A stretch of DNA of 23,377 nt from assembly GCA_021827445.1 (NCBI GenBank), contig JAKAVW010000011.1:1-23377 (forward strand), given 5' to 3'. The notes beneath the pieces are model-generated. The model saw only the letters and a list, made by a program, of their open reading frames with translations. It was not told the DNA's origin and did not search any database. Below are positions 7,598 to 14,996 of this stretch, one piece after another (the stretch's first letter is position 1; each line of letters begins with the position of its first letter). The translations under genes were made by a program, and so were the position numbers. This stretch comes from Pseudomonadota bacterium (GTDB lineage Bacteria; Pseudomonadota; Gammaproteobacteria; Acidithiobacillales; Acidithiobacillaceae).

Positions 7598-8869
7598 TCA
7601 TTGATTGCCGCCGTTGTTAGCGGTGATGCGGTTCATGGTGTTCACCACGGGGCGATATTCGACTTCGGTCTGCTGGGCCAGTTGTGCCGCCTCCAGCGCG
7701 GCGAGCTGGGTACGCTCCTGAAAAGCGATGTACTGGTATTGCAGGTTCTGCGCGAGCAGCAAGACGATCTCACGCTGCAGGGCGGCACCCGAGAGCTTGG
7801 CGATGTCGAGATACCATTGCGGATTGCCCACTTCTCCCCGGTACTCATAGGCAAAGACCTGATCGAGGGAGGCATTCTTGGGGAGCTGAACGCCCAGGTG
7901 CTGCAGCGATCGATCCAGGGATTGCCCAAGGCCGTGAATCGGCGTGTGCAGCGCGGCGATCTGGCGCAACGTGGTCTGTGCCAAGCTCATGCGTGCGGCA
8001 TAGGACAGCTTCATGCCCACCGCAGCCTTGCCGGCCGGCGTTTGGTAGGTGTTCTTGTTCAGCACCCGGACCGGCAGAGTGTCGGTCAGATTGTGGATGA
8101 GCGCCGCCCGGGCGATGGCATCCGTTTTGGGATTCTGCGGTGCCTGCAGTCCGTGGGTGCCGAGCAACGTGGTCCCGGCGATGTCCGCATTGGGATCCAC
8201 CGTGGTCGGCTGGTCGCAGATCCCCTCCCCTGCCTCGACCTGGCTGCAAAAATACAGGTTGTGGAGGTTCCAGGATTTGTCCGGACCGGCGGTGGCATGC
8301 AACACGGTCAGGCCCGCCGCCGCGGATTGCGCCACGGACTGCGCGCCGGAAATGGGATTGCCATCACCAAAGGCCCCGTCCGCGCCGGCCACCGAAGACG
8401 ACAGGCTCTGCGCCGAACTGCCCGAGCACGGGACATTCGTGGGCATCTGGCTGTTCGCCTGTTCCTTGGCCATGGCCTGGGCGGCGCTAGCGTTGCGGAT
8501 GTTGCGGGACAGGGTATAACCCAGCCACGAAATGTCGGCGCGGATCTGGTGCCCCAAGGCCTGGATGTTTTGTTGGGAGGCGAAGCCGCCCCCACCCGTG
8601 AAGATGTTGGTGCAGCCGCCGCCTTCCCCGACGGGATAGCACTGTACTTGGCCAGAGACCCCCGACGTGGAGGGGATATACCGGGAATACGGCGGATTGC
8701 CCAGGTAGGTGATGCTCCCGCCCCAGTTGCCAAAACTGGCCCCACTGTCGGGAATGGGATTTCCCGTTACCGCTCCCGGTATCCCGGCCCAGGCCAGGGG
8801 CGTTCCCAGCGCAAGGGCCATCGCCGCCGCCAGGAGCGTCTCATTGGAAGAGATTCTGGAAATTCGCAT
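7598..8869 (-). CDS. Exported cysteine-containing protein of the conjugation operon
   Basis: 423 aa with a clear Sec signal peptide (residues 1-28, ending PLAWA). The mature part begins with a Gly/Ser/Tyr-rich segment (30-100) carrying QCYPVGEGGGC, has another Cys in VPCSGSS, and a pair in YFCSQVEAGEGIC (about 220-233), suggesting periplasmic disulfides. The last 150 residues are helical and Gln/Ala/Leu-rich (QREIVLLLAQNLQYQYIAFQERTQLAALEA). I do not recognise a named family with confidence; it occupies the position of a periplasmic or outer-membrane accessory in an IncI-like operon. Start at 8869: GGGAGG lies 8 nt upstream, and the 34 codons further upstream have no RBS and would bury the signal peptide. 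Overlaps the preceding gene by 29 bp. Confidence 0.75.
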   Translation of the reverse strand: MRISRISSNETLLAAAMALALGTPLAWAGIPGAVTGNPIPDSGASFGNWGGSITYLGNPPYSRYIPSTSGVSGQVQCYPVGEGGGCTNIFTGGGGFASQQNIQALGHQIRADISWLGYTLSRNIRNASAAQAMAKEQANSQMPTNVPCSGSSAQSLSSSVAGADGAFGDGNPISGAQSVAQSAAAGLTVLHATAGPDKSWNLHNLYFCSQVEAGEGICDQPTTVDPNADIAGTTLLGTHGLQAPQNPKTDAIARAALIHNLTDTLPVRVLNKNTYQTPAGKAAVGMKLSYAARMSLAQTTLRQIAALHTPIHGLGQSLDRSLQHLGVQLPKNASLDQVFAYEYRGEVGNPQWYLDIAKLSGAALQREIVLLLAQNLQYQYIAFQERTQLAALEAAQLAQQTEVEYRPVVNTMNRITANNGGNQ

Positions 8870-9305
8870 TGCCGGCGCCTCCCTGGGCATCGTTGATGGC
8901 ATTCTGGACTGCGGACGGATTCGTGGGCGGTGTCCATTGCACGGTGGTGGTATTGTTGCCGACGGTGCCACCCGTACCGCCGCATGCGCTCTGGGTGGTA
9001 CCGAACAGCGTTTGCAGGAGTTGAACGATCTGGCTGCCGCCGTTCACGCTGCCCAGCAACTGGCCGAGATCATCGAGCATCGTCCCGTAGTTGCCGAGCT
9101 GGTTTTCGCAGGCGACGTTCTTGTAGACATGCGTCACGCTGTTGGCCGGGATGGGCTTTTGCGCATCGATCTGGGTCAAGGCCTGCTGCATCGCCGCCGC
9201 CTGGGCGGCCTGGCAATTCGCACAGTCACACGCCAGTACATCGGGCATGGTGAGCAAAGCCGTCATAGGTAATAACCAGTACCACCGGTGTCCGCGGCGC
9301 TTCAT
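8841..9305 (-). CDS. Probable lipoprotein of the conjugation operon
   Basis: 154 aa. The N-terminus (MKRRGHRWYWLLPMTALL) is basic then hydrophobic and ends DVLAC-DC, an acceptable lipobox (VLA-C). The mature protein would then be a lipoprotein with an N-terminal CDCANCQ cluster; cleavage by ordinary signal peptidase is the alternative. It has a further Cys in NVACENQ and in QSACGGTGG, and an Asn/Thr/Gly-rich C-terminal half. No family recognised. Small outer-membrane lipoproteins are standard in type IVB systems (DotC, DotD), but it does not show their recognisable sequence. Start at 9305 overlaps the previous stop by ATGA. The first 78 codons of the longer open frame overlap the previous gene and are not needed. 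Confidence 0.65.
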   Translation of the reverse strand: MKRRGHRWYWLLPMTALLTMPDVLACDCANCQAAQAAAMQQALTQIDAQKPIPANSVTHVYKNVACENQLGNYGTMLDDLGQLLGSVNGGSQIVQLLQTLFGTTQSACGGTGGTVGNNTTTVQWTPPTNPSAVQNAINDAQGGAGNANFQNLFQ

Positions 9306-9622
9306 GCCCCCGCCTCCGGTTGCAGTTGCAACGCTTTCTCGATCATCCGGGCGATCTCCGGTTGCCGCATCTGCTCGATCTGCTGCAGGATCAACAGGGC
9401 GTCCCCTTCGGACTGGGCCACACGGCGTGCCGCCGCGCTCCCCCCGGACGGGATCGTGCGCGCCAGCCGCCAGCGTTTCTGAAAGGACAGGGCCACATCG
9501 ACCGGGGCGTAGGCCGCCAGGGTCTTGAAGTCCCCGCACTGGTCATCCGGCAGGGATTGCAGCGTGGAAAGGGATTCCGCCAGTGCGGCGGGGCCGTCAT
9601 CGTCCGGCATGTCGGGATGCAT
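9302..9622 (-). CDS. Small cytosolic protein of unknown function
   Basis: 106 aa starting MHPDMPDDDGP. It has an acidic N-terminus and a helical C-terminal half rich in Gln and Arg (LLILQQIEQMRQPEIARMIEKALQL would form amphipathic helices, about 76-100). No signal peptide or membrane segment. Start is fixed by GGAGG 5 nt before the ATG at 9622; earlier in-frame Met codons lack such a site. Followed by an ATGA overlap with the lipoprotein gene and preceded by a 13-bp gap after the small exported protein gene. Family not recognised. Likely translated as part of the operon; function could be cytoplasmic assembly or regulation, which is inference from location only. Confidence 0.6.
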   Translation of the reverse strand: MHPDMPDDDGPAALAESLSTLQSLPDDQCGDFKTLAAYAPVDVALSFQKRWRLARTIPSGGSAAARRVAQSEGDALLILQQIEQMRQPEIARMIEKALQLQPEAGA

Positions 9623-9635
9623 CGCTTCCTCCTGA

Positions 9636-9992
9636 TCAGCAGCCATACTGCTCACAGTAGTCATCATGGAAGACGGGCAATCCGCCGGTGTACCCCTTGG
9701 CAGGGGACGGGCCCTTGGCAGCGGACGACCCTTTTGCAGGGTGCGACCTTTGTGTGGATTGCTGCAGCCTCTGGGTGGATCCCGTGCCCTGCGCGGGCGC
9801 ATGCTTCGGCAGTACAGGGCCGATGCGGAAAAAACCTGGTTGGCCGGCGAGTCCGGACAGGGCGGTTCCGGTGATCGGTCCGCTCCCCGTCATGATCGCG
9901 GCCTGTGCGGTCGCGGGACCCATCGCGAGCACAAAAACCAACACCATCCCCTTGCAGGGGTGCATCCCCTTGCCGGGCGCGAATCGTTTCAT
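9636..9992 (-). CDS. Small exported protein with repeated AKG motif
   Basis: 118 aa with a Sec signal peptide (basic MKRFAPGKG, hydrophobic MVLVFVLAMG, cleavage after ATAQA, about residue 31). The mature part has a Gly/Thr-rich start, then the low-complexity segment HPAKGSSAAKGPSPAKGY (about 83-100), and ends with a Cys pair in DDYCEQYGC. The repeated codons create several C/G-rich hairpins in the DNA, for example CCCCT-tgg-cAGGGG near 9694-9707. The start at 9992 has GGAGG 8 nt upstream; the ATG at 9998 is too close to that site. First gene of the leftward run; a TATAAC (10029-10034) could be its -10. Family unknown; resembles small secreted subunits only in general architecture. Confidence 0.6.
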   Translation of the reverse strand: MKRFAPGKGMHPCKGMVLVFVLAMGPATAQAAIMTGSGPITGTALSGLAGQPGFFRIGPVLPKHAPAQGTGSTQRLQQSTQRSHPAKGSSAAKGPSPAKGYTGGLPVFHDDYCEQYGC

Positions 9993-10135
9993 TGCCATTA
10001 CCTCCTGCGGACGGAATGTCTTGCAGAGGTTATAGAGCCGCCACGAGGGAACGAACGAAACCGGGCATGTCCGACGGGGCGCATGGAGTGCGCGCTCCTA
10101 TTACCTGTCAGATCCCTTTCTGCATGGAGACTCCG
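9993..10135. promoter_or_regulatory. Divergent control region for the T4SS run and the 575-aa gene
   Basis: 143 bp between two divergent starts. A minus-strand TATAAC at 10029-10034 lies about 37 bp before the leftward ATG, but no good -35 is seen at 16-18 bp. On the plus strand a near-palindrome GGAGTGCGCGCTCC (10085-10098) and TATTAC (10099-10104) precede the rightward gene. These suggest, but do not prove, a shared regulated promoter region. Confidence 0.3.
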
Positions 10136-11863
10136 ATGAGCCAAGTCCTGGATCAGCTATGGCAGCACGCCAAAGACCTCACCGGCCGGGAACCCCCGGT
10201 CTATCTCGACCGGCTGGAACACCTCCCCGCTTGGCGGGAGGCGCTATCACTCTGGCCGCAACTGACCAGCGCGGAACGGCAGGACGAAGCGACCCAGAAA
10301 CTCTTCGCGGCTAGCCCCAATGCCTGGTGGCCGGGATCGGTGTTGAACCGGTTGAACGAGTGGGACCGGCAACCGGAACTGATCGCTGACAACGCCCTGG
10401 TTACCCGCTACGCCGCCCTTGCCGGATCCCTGTCGCATGCGGACCAGTTTGCGGATCTGCGCGATATCCAACTCCACCGCACCACGGAGATCGCGCCGGA
10501 GACGGCGCTTTTTGCCGAACAGGCGCTTGCCCTGGAACATGCCATGACCCAGGGGCGGCTGGACCGTCTGGACCCTGCACTACTGGAAAGCGTCGCGGTA
10601 CTGCGCCGGGAACGCCAGGACGGGGTTACCCCGGGCGGAGAAGGTAGCGTATTCCAGTTCCGCGGGGACAATGATTACCAGCGGGGCGACTTCGCGCGCT
10701 GGTTGGATACGACGCGCGCCTATGAGGCCAGCATGCTCGGCTTGCATCTGATACCCGCCATAGAGACGCCAGGCCCCGAGAAAGCATCGGCGCCAGCGAG
10801 TGTCCAGCCTTCCGCCGAAACTCAGGACCATGTGCCGCCCGCAATGAGTGAGGCCGAGTGGGAAAGCCTGCAACAGGCTCATGCGGCCGAAGATCCAAAA
10901 GCCTCTTCGGCCCCGCCGCTGGACCTCCCTGACGATCAACAGGCCGCCGCATTGGCGGCACAGCGGGATGCGGAGGAAAAGGCGCTGCAAGCCATGGTTG
11001 ATCCGCGTCCCTTGCCCGAAGATGCACCGAACAAACCTCTGTCGGAAGCCCTCGCCAAGGATGCTGGGGATCCATCGCCAACGCCGCCGCCTGGTCCCGC
11101 CCCTACGACCCAGAATAACCGCCCCGCCGCATCACCAACCGGGAGCAGTCAGGCCCCCGGGCAGCAGCAGCCCCGCGCCCCGGTGCAAGCACAAACCGTC
11201 GTGATGCGCTCCCCGGGACTCCTTGCCCAGATCGCCCAGCGGCTGATCCCCACGAAAGCGGATCACCAGGCCGCGGAGAGCGCCAAGGAACAGGCCAGCC
11301 AGGCCGACAAGGCGCGCGAGGCATTCAGTGCTCTACATGAGCACTTGGCCGATTTAAAAACAGAAGGATGGAAACTCTCCCGGCACCCCATGATGGATGT
11401 GGTGCGCAAGATGAGCCCAGACGGACTGGAAAAAGCTACCGATCATCAAAAGACCGCCATCGCCGCGCTCCTGCAGAAGACGCCAGACCTGCGGAAAAGA
11501 CTTCAGCGGTTGCAGGAACACGCGCTGAAAATAGAGCGGCATGTGGATGCCGTGCAGACCCAGGCCCATCACCTTCCGGAGGCCGAGCTGAGCTCCTGGG
11601 AATCCATCACAGGACACCGGCTGCGAGGTGTCGAGGAATCCATCCGGAAGCTGCCGGATCCGGAATCAGGCGGGCCGCTTTGGGATCGCGTGAAAAGCGG
11701 ATTGCGGCGCCTTGGACAATGGCTGGGGATTGTCGGTCTGGAGCAGGCAGTGCTCGTCAAGCAGGAAGTGGGAGCCGCGCCCAGGCCGGCACCCGCCGAA
11801 GCACCTGCGGCCCCCTCCGCTCCACCGCCAACCTACCATCCCGCACCAGGTATGCGGCACTGA
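10136..11863 (+). CDS. Unrecognised 575-aa soluble protein of the conjugative element
   Basis: Begins MSQVLDQLWQHAKDLTGREP at 10136, with GGAG 6 nt upstream; an in-frame ATG at 10124 overlaps that site and is less likely. Three parts are visible. A helical acidic/Trp-rich N-terminal domain spans about 1-205. A long Pro/Ala/Gln/Ser low-complexity linker spans about 205-360. A helical, coiled-coil-like C-terminal region spans about 365-545 (repeated AESAKEQASQADKAREAF and LQKTPDLRKRLQRLQEHALK), ending in a Pro/Ala tail. No signal peptide, membrane segment or enzyme motif. It is the only rightward gene between the two T4SS blocks and faces the island genes tail-to-tail. Function unknown; a cytosolic scaffold or DNA-processing accessory would fit, but this is speculation. 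Confidence 0.7.
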   Translation: MSQVLDQLWQHAKDLTGREPPVYLDRLEHLPAWREALSLWPQLTSAERQDEATQKLFAASPNAWWPGSVLNRLNEWDRQPELIADNALVTRYAALAGSLSHADQFADLRDIQLHRTTEIAPETALFAEQALALEHAMTQGRLDRLDPALLESVAVLRRERQDGVTPGGEGSVFQFRGDNDYQRGDFARWLDTTRAYEASMLGLHLIPAIETPGPEKASAPASVQPSAETQDHVPPAMSEAEWESLQQAHAAEDPKASSAPPLDLPDDQQAAALAAQRDAEEKALQAMVDPRPLPEDAPNKPLSEALAKDAGDPSPTPPPGPAPTTQNNRPAASPTGSSQAPGQQQPRAPVQAQTVVMRSPGLLAQIAQRLIPTKADHQAAESAKEQASQADKAREAFSALHEHLADLKTEGWKLSRHPMMDVVRKMSPDGLEKATDHQKTAIAALLQKTPDLRKRLQRLQEHALKIERHVDAVQTQAHHLPEAELSSWESITGHRLRGVEESIRKLPDPESGGPLWDRVKSGLRRLGQWLGIVGLEQAVLVKQEVGAAPRPAPAEAPAAPSAPPPTYHPAPGMRH

Positions 11864-12083
11864 ATCCATCCCTCGGATAGATGGACCACTGGGCGGCCTG
11901 CGGTCTGCCTTTTTGCAAGGATCGCCCGGACTGGTGTCACCATATTGCCCGATGTGCGCCACGGCATTTTTTCTTTCTTGAGCAACGATACTTCGAGACG
12001 GCGTTCGCTTCGCCCGCGATCATGCCTTGACCGAGGTCGACTAGCATCTACCTCACATTGCTGGCTCTTTATAGACACCTTGG
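11864..12083. other. Convergent intergenic region at the left edge of the defence island
   Basis: 220 bp between two facing stops. TCCATC (11865-11870) pairs with GATGGA (11880-11885) just after the 575-aa gene, a weak hairpin without T tract. No gene, attachment site or repeat shared with the right island edge (17118-17363) could be seen by eye. Base composition becomes AT-richer rightwards, which marks the island boundary approximately. Confidence 0.4.
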
Positions 12084-12743
12084 CTAGAACAACCCCACCT
12101 GCTGGGTTGGAATAATACTGTACATCTCGCTGATCTGGTCCATGAACTGTCGCTGCCCGCCATAGCTCGGATGACGGACAGACACGATTGGAACCAAAGA
12201 TTCAAGCCGCGCAACTGCCATCGCCGCGTCGTTGCCAATAGCGACGATTCGGCGTGGTTTCAGCAACTGAATCAGTCGCCCAAGTACTTCCTCACCTGCA
12301 CGACGCTCCCTCACATTGTGCTGACGGTTTGTAAAGGGACTGCCCATATCATGCGGGTGAAGTGGAAACACATTCCACAAGAATATGCCCGCCTCAATGC
12401 GTTCCAACATACTCCAAATTACCGCTGCCGTTCTTTCGGAAACCGCACTTCCGATTGTCGGCCGATCGGCCGATATTCCCCACCGATCTGCATGACGCAC
12501 AATATGAATGTCGTCAGTAAGCGCAAGGCCAGTTCTCCTACCTCCCCGGTAACCCAAGTCCCGCCCAATCCAAACGGCGTCTACGTCTTGCGATTGCGCC
12601 CGCGAGAGCATGGCCGAGAGCAAAGCGGCACGTCGTTGAGGTGCATCTGGCAAGTCATGCACTTCGCATCGATCTGAGTATGGATTGAAGCAATTATCGA
12701 AGCTAAGAGCCGCGAGCGCACGTACAAATGAATGCGTTGCCAT
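12084..12743 (-). CDS. Uracil-DNA glycosylase superfamily protein (UNG-like motifs), island operon gene 4
   Basis: 219 aa. The two active-site motifs of the uracil-DNA glycosylase superfamily are visible. GRDLGYRGGRRTGLALTDD (60-78) resembles family-1 motif GQDPYHGxxQxxGLxFS, with Asp62 in the place of the catalytic Asp. RHPSYGGQRQF (190-200) resembles HPSPLSxxRGF, with His191 conserved. LWNVFPLHPH (122-131) lies between them. It could excise uracil or a modified base from DNA, or bind such a base without cleavage. Overall length matches single-domain UDGs. Chosen start is the ATG at 12743, 11 bp after the mazG-like stop; a TTG at 12758 overlapping that stop by TTGA is an alternative. Last gene of the quartet. 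Composition is AT-richer than the flanking T4SS genes. Confidence 0.75.
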   Translation of the reverse strand: MATHSFVRALAALSFDNCFNPYSDRCEVHDLPDAPQRRAALLSAMLSRAQSQDVDAVWIGRDLGYRGGRRTGLALTDDIHIVRHADRWGISADRPTIGSAVSERTAAVIWSMLERIEAGIFLWNVFPLHPHDMGSPFTNRQHNVRERRAGEEVLGRLIQLLKPRRIVAIGNDAAMAVARLESLVPIVSVRHPSYGGQRQFMDQISEMYSIIPTQQVGLF

Positions 12744-12754
12744 ATTGTTATCGC

Positions 12755-13861
12755 TCAAAGAGGTTCATATCGAATCGTTCGTGCCATGCGGTCGCCTACC
12801 ACCCAGCCACCTTGCGCGTCTCGCACCTTGCGGAAGACGCCGTAGCCGTCGAGAATGGCACGCTCCCAGAGCTTCAGGGGGCACTGGGACACTTCATAAC
12901 CGGTCGTGAAGTCCTGAATAGTCTTGAGCGTACCGAAGGATATCCGGTTCTGCCCTTCGAAATAGTTCAATTCTTTGGCTCGCGAAAATATCCATGCAGT
13001 TAGGCCTTCTTCGACGACAATTGCCCGACCACCGTCCTCAGCTTCGTCATACCGCGCTTTGCTCTTTCGTTTCTGTTTGATAAGGGCTCGAAATACCGGA
13101 GACCAGTGAAGTATCGCGGCGTGAGAAAAATGAAAGACATCATGAAATCGATACCCGTCTGGATCGGCGATATTATCCGTGAGTGGATCGCCGATGAATA
13201 CGTCATTCCAGCGCAAGTAGCTTCGCCCAGTTTGGCGTTGATTTATTCTGATCCGAAACTCAGATGGAATTCTCTCCTCCTCCTCGAACTGGTCGTCAAA
13301 CGAGGGAAGTTCTGCTGTGTTGGGTGCAAGGAATGCGCCTCGGGTTTTGGCAATATTCATTCGAACAATGTCGGCAAAACTCAAGTGTGACGCGTGAAGT
13401 GCCTCCCAATAACAGTGCGCAAACCTCTCAAGACGATCCCTAATGACAAGGATATCGTCGCTTGAATCGAGTAGCGCCGCTGCAGCGCTGCCCAAACGGA
13501 ATAGGGCATCGTCGATCTGCATCGGTGATGCGGGAACGGCTATTTTGGCGATGGCGTCAGAAGTCAAATCACTCGCCGCGCAAGTTGCCACAAAGTGCGC
13601 TCCCTGTGCGACTTTGCTAAAAATGGATTCGAGTGATATTTGCAGTCGACGGCAATAAGCCGCCAGATACCAAAGTGTATCGCCGAACTCCTCTTCGGCC
13701 GCTCGCTTGAAGCCAGGGTAGGCCTTGTCTTCGCGGACATGTTTCTTTGCCGTAGACATGATGCCGCCGACTTCGCCATACAGGCCCATCAGTACCGTCC
13801 GGTGATCGCTCTCCGGAAGAACATCGGTATCTCTGATCGCTTCTACATATTCGGAAAGCAT
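12755..13861 (-). CDS. MazG-like nucleotide pyrophosphohydrolase with C-terminal His/Glu domain
   Basis: 368 aa. The N-terminal MazG-like all-alpha NTP-PPase domain (about 15-95) has GLYGEVGGIMSTAKK (26-40) and EEEFGDTLWYL (56-66). The ExxD half (Glu58, Asp61) is intact, whereas the first ExxE reads Glu30-V-G-Gly33, so one usual metal-ligand Glu is missing; I believe related proteins of this subfamily share that change. The C-terminal domain (about 200-365) carries YRFHDVFHFSHAAILHW (237-253), then DEAEDGGRAIVVEEG (272-286), a conserved His/Glu pattern I recall from the C-terminal region of such MazG proteins. Expected role: hydrolysis of non-canonical or modified dNTPs to monophosphates. Start at 13861, 28 bp after the Nmad2-like stop, with AAGGG 6 nt upstream; longer frames overlap the previous gene. 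Confidence 0.8.
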   Translation of the reverse strand: MLSEYVEAIRDTDVLPESDHRTVLMGLYGEVGGIMSTAKKHVREDKAYPGFKRAAEEEFGDTLWYLAAYCRRLQISLESIFSKVAQGAHFVATCAASDLTSDAIAKIAVPASPMQIDDALFRLGSAAAALLDSSDDILVIRDRLERFAHCYWEALHASHLSFADIVRMNIAKTRGAFLAPNTAELPSFDDQFEEEERIPSEFRIRINQRQTGRSYLRWNDVFIGDPLTDNIADPDGYRFHDVFHFSHAAILHWSPVFRALIKQKRKSKARYDEAEDGGRAIVVEEGLTAWIFSRAKELNYFEGQNRISFGTLKTIQDFTTGYEVSQCPLKLWERAILDGYGVFRKVRDAQGGWVVGDRMARTIRYEPL

Positions 13862-13889
13862 GATTGACCCTTTGATGTCCTCCGGTTGT

Positions 13890-14513
13890 TTATCCACGTA
13901 ATGTTCTCCATTCGAAGGGCGCTGATTGATATCCACTGACACCAAGCGATCTGATCCATCGCACAAATAGGTCTACTAACTCTGAGTGCTCAAAGCATGT
14001 GCGTCCAATGCCGCTCTTACAAATGTCGAGGCCTTCGAAATTACGTAGTTCATTCGGAAATCTTGGTCCGTACCCACCAAAATAAACAAAGTCCTCGCTC
14101 ACCAGCACTCTATCGACGCCCGTGTCGCGTGTGATGTGCTCTGGGTTAGGCGTTCCATCTGGCTTGGTGTGGAAGGAATCACGCTGATTCCATCCGTTGT
14201 TGGAGGCGTTTCGATAGTAGATGTTGTCGCCGCAACTCTGTTTGCGGCTGCCGTATCGATATGGTTTCTTTTGGTCGAAACGCTGATCAGTATCGTAGTC
14301 ACGGAAGCTCAAGGTTTCGGTGACACGCATAGCGTACACCAGATGTCCACCACGTCTGACCGAATGGTCGTTGCTACCGCTTCCTACTACCCAATCACCT
14401 ATGGCCGCCGATCGTCTGATGTCTGGTTTACAGGTAGCGAGCGTGCACCTTCCGTAGAAGGGGTTTGGCGCGAAGCCGCTGTCATAGCGGACGACATAAG
14501 AGTACAGTCTCAT
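13890..14513 (-). CDS. Nmad2-like nucleotide-modification-associated domain protein
   Basis: 207 aa. Opens with LYSYVVRYDSGFAPNPFYG and continues TLATCKPDIRR and IGDWVVGSGS, the pattern I recall for Nmad2 (nucleotide modification associated domain 2), a family predicted by the Aravind group from its neighbourhood with DNA base-modification genes. Later conserved-looking pieces are FVYFGGYGPRFPNEL and FVRWIRSL. No biochemical activity is established for the family to my knowledge; binding or processing of modified nucleotides is the usual prediction. It starts 9 bp after the TIR-like stop at an ATG with no good Shine-Dalgarno, suggesting translational coupling, and the 16-bp palindrome at 14533-14548 sits just upstream. 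Single compact domain, no membrane segment. Confidence 0.75.
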   Translation of the reverse strand: MRLYSYVVRYDSGFAPNPFYGRCTLATCKPDIRRSAAIGDWVVGSGSNDHSVRRGGHLVYAMRVTETLSFRDYDTDQRFDQKKPYRYGSRKQSCGDNIYYRNASNNGWNQRDSFHTKPDGTPNPEHITRDTGVDRVLVSEDFVYFGGYGPRFPNELRNFEGLDICKSGIGRTCFEHSELVDLFVRWIRSLGVSGYQSAPFEWRTLRG

Positions 14514-14522
14514 TTCTGTGGT

Positions 14523-14996
14523 TCAGCACGGATGCCGCTTAAGCGGCACGGGCGCACATGGGCTGCCATCCTGATTCTCCCAAGTGTCCCTCTCGCCAAC
14601 TATTGCATCGATTATTGAATTACCATGCCAGCCAACTATCGAATCTGCATACTCCTTGAGTGCGGACGGTAACTCACAATCTTTGGCACCGTGCTCCCAG
14701 ACACCGACGATTCGTTTTCCCTGTTTTGCTGCATATTCGATCTCCCAGTTTACCCAATCGCTATCCTTCGTCTTTGGGGAAACGTAGACTAAAAAAGTAC
14801 CTGCCCAATTTATCTGGGGCGCAAGCATTGAACTCTTTATGTAATCTGGATCCGACGCATTGTTTGGATTTGAGGAATTGATAGACGAATCCCTAATCGC
14901 CATCCCGTTCTTGGAGAGTAGTGACTTTAGGTCGGCGAGACCTGCGTCATCCTCATGAACGTGACTGATAAAAACGTTCTTTATCTGCTCACCCAT
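14523..14996 (-). CDS. Small ThsB-like TIR protein (DUF1863/MTH538 type)
   Basis: 157-aa single-domain protein of TIR-like (DUF1863, MTH538) fold, the type found in the Thoeris protein ThsB. Visible motifs: KNVFISHVHEDDAGLADLK (6-24, first strand and loop), GTFLVYVSP (66-74) and SDWVNWEIEYAAKQGKRIVGV (79-99), in which Glu85 after the Trp occupies the NADase catalytic position. Known ThsB proteins make cyclic ADP-ribose-type signals from NAD after phage sensing; whether this one does is inference. A strong GGAGG precedes the ATG at 14996. The C-terminus (residues 144-157, rich in Pro, Lys and Arg) extends beyond the fold and coincides with a DNA palindrome. First gene of the TIR/Nmad2/MazG/UDG quartet, 121 bp downstream of the SLOG gene. 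Confidence 0.8.
   Translation of the reverse strand: MGEQIKNVFISHVHEDDAGLADLKSLLSKNGMAIRDSSINSSNPNNASDPDYIKSSMLAPQINWAGTFLVYVSPKTKDSDWVNWEIEYAAKQGKRIVGVWEHGAKDCELPSALKEYADSIVGWHGNSIIDAIVGERDTWENQDGSPCAPVPLKRHPC
14533..14548. repeat. Perfect 16-bp palindrome at the TIR/Nmad2 junction
   Basis: TGCCGCTTAAGCGGCA reads identically on both strands. It lies inside the last codons of the small TIR gene, about 20 bp before the Nmad2-like start that lacks a Shine-Dalgarno. It could fold in RNA or bind a dimeric protein. Chance occurrence of a 16-bp perfect palindrome here is unlikely but its role is unknown. Confidence 0.5.

Noticed and set aside
7586..8896. 436-aa plus-strand open frame opposite the exported protein
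   Set aside because: The minus strand has a signal peptide, RBS and coupled neighbours; the plus frame has none of these and reads as low-complexity Arg/Gly shadow.
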